DNA of 64,000 bases. Source: Hyperoplus lanceolatus (lineage: Eukaryota; Chordata; Actinopteri; Uranoscopiformes; Ammodytidae). Of the stretch, positions 63,355 through 64,000 are shown piece after piece; the stretch's first letter is position 1; the number at the start of each line of letters is the position of its first letter. The DNA lies in assembly GCA_026929865.2 (NCBI GenBank), contig CM049402.1:10815001-10879000 (forward strand), given 5' to 3'. A model generated the notes under the pieces. It did no database searches and was not told the DNA's origin. It saw only the letters and a program-made list of their open reading frames with translations. The position numbers were made by a program, and so were the translations under genes.

Positions 63355-64000
63355 ACTGATGCCTGTTTCAGGTAGCAGGTTTTGAGGCAACCCAGAGTTT
63401 GTTCGCTCTGAGTTAGTGGAAACTCTGGGTTTTCAGTTTCAGGAAGCAGGTTAAGCGCAACCGAGAGTCAGTTACTGCGGCAACATACGCCGTGGGTCTA
63501 ACCTGCTCGGGAGGTGGTTAGACCTACCCTGAGTTTGTTTTCACTTTACGCTGCAGCGCCGACTGAAGAAAGAGTCACTGTCACAACGCGTCCCTGTACA
63601 GTTTGAAGCAAAATCAGTCCATAGAAATCTCCAACGGGATGATTTTATCATGTACTGATGATTTTACGTTTGATCGATAATTTATCTGATCAGTAGCCTT
63701 GTTCTCAGCCTTGTTCTCAGGCTGAGAACAAGGCTACCGTTTATATAGGCGGCCACCTTACACATCGTGAACATGCTCTACATTCAGATTAATAAACCTA
63801 TTTGTATTGTATGCTTTTTAACGTCTGTGTCACTGAACAGATTTATGTCAGGTGGATTCATGTAACGCTGTGGCTGCACGCGATCGTTACTGTTCACTTG
63901 TGCGATCCTAAAGTCACAGACGAGCCTCGTTAAATAGCCTAATATGAATATAAAAATTATATAATAATTTAAACTGTGATCACTTGAGGAAAATGGATCT
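63355..64000. repeat. MITE-like repeat running off the window
   Basis: GTTTCAGGTAGCAGGTTTTG, AACTCTGGGTTTTCAGTTTC and AGGAAGCAGGTTAAG blocks resemble the ends of fish Harbinger-type repeats. The right end is outside the window, so extent and class are uncertain. A perfect hairpin lies at 63694-63738. Confidence 0.4.
63694..63738. repeat. Perfect 17-bp stem hairpin
   Basis: GTAGCCTTGTTCTCAGC and GCTGAGAACAAGGCTAC are separated by 11 bases that repeat part of the stem (CTTGTTCTCAG). It may be the fused ends of a tiny snap-back element. Confidence 0.85.

Overview
This window reads as a repeat-dense, gene-poor stretch of a ray-finned fish (probably teleost) nuclear genome. The case rests on many long CA/GT microsatellites, fish-type Tc1 elements with TA duplications, hAT elements with exact 8-bp duplications, an L2-clade LINE whose ORF1 carries an SGNH esterase, and tRNA-derived SINEs. 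I found no host exon I could defend. Almost every long reading frame is transposon-derived or runs through a microsatellite. The window is therefore probably intergenic or inside a large intron.

Region 1 (1-4887) is mostly featureless, with short tandem repeats. Region 2 (4888-19973) is a stack of insertions that can be dated by target-site duplications. A short Mutator-like element (9-bp duplication) is split by a 14.45-kb hAT (8-bp). That hAT contains a second hAT (5639-11415), which contains a third hAT with a ZBED5-like exon (6490-9699), which contains a TA-flanked element (8484-9589), which carries a LINE 3' fragment. The 14.45-kb hAT also holds an inverted L2 LINE. The LINE is itself broken by a palindromic Tc1 (13835-15474) and a hAT MITE (16204-17098). 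A further hAT (17810-19477) lies in the same host element.

Region 3 (about 20250-25147) is a nearly complete L2-type LINE on the plus strand, with ORF1 (coiled coil, then SGNH esterase) and ORF2 (endonuclease and reverse transcriptase). Each ORF has a frameshift. Region 4 (26424-28042) is a second copy of the 17810-19477 hAT in the opposite orientation. Region 5 (28051-44683) is mostly single-copy-looking DNA. It holds a truncated Mutator-like copy, a full-length but inactivated Tc1 (35900-37542), a tRNA-type SINE and large CA arrays.

Region 6 (44684-56620) is again transposon rich: a Harbinger-like element with an internal inverted duplication enclosing a SINE, a Tc1 relic, two more Mutator-like copies, a second copy of the TA-flanked element split by a Harbinger-like MITE, and another hAT. 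Region 7 (56630-64000) has microsatellites, a degenerate long-period repeat (61.2-63.1 kb) and the start of a MITE-like repeat running off the window.

The elements do not form a working pathway. They are parasitic layers, and the non-autonomous ones would depend on transposases encoded elsewhere. The most unusual items are the six-level nesting with readable duplications, the Tc1 with two head-to-head copies of its catalytic half, the LINE whose two ORFs share one frame across a single TGA, and the LINE fragment co-amplified inside a DNA element family.
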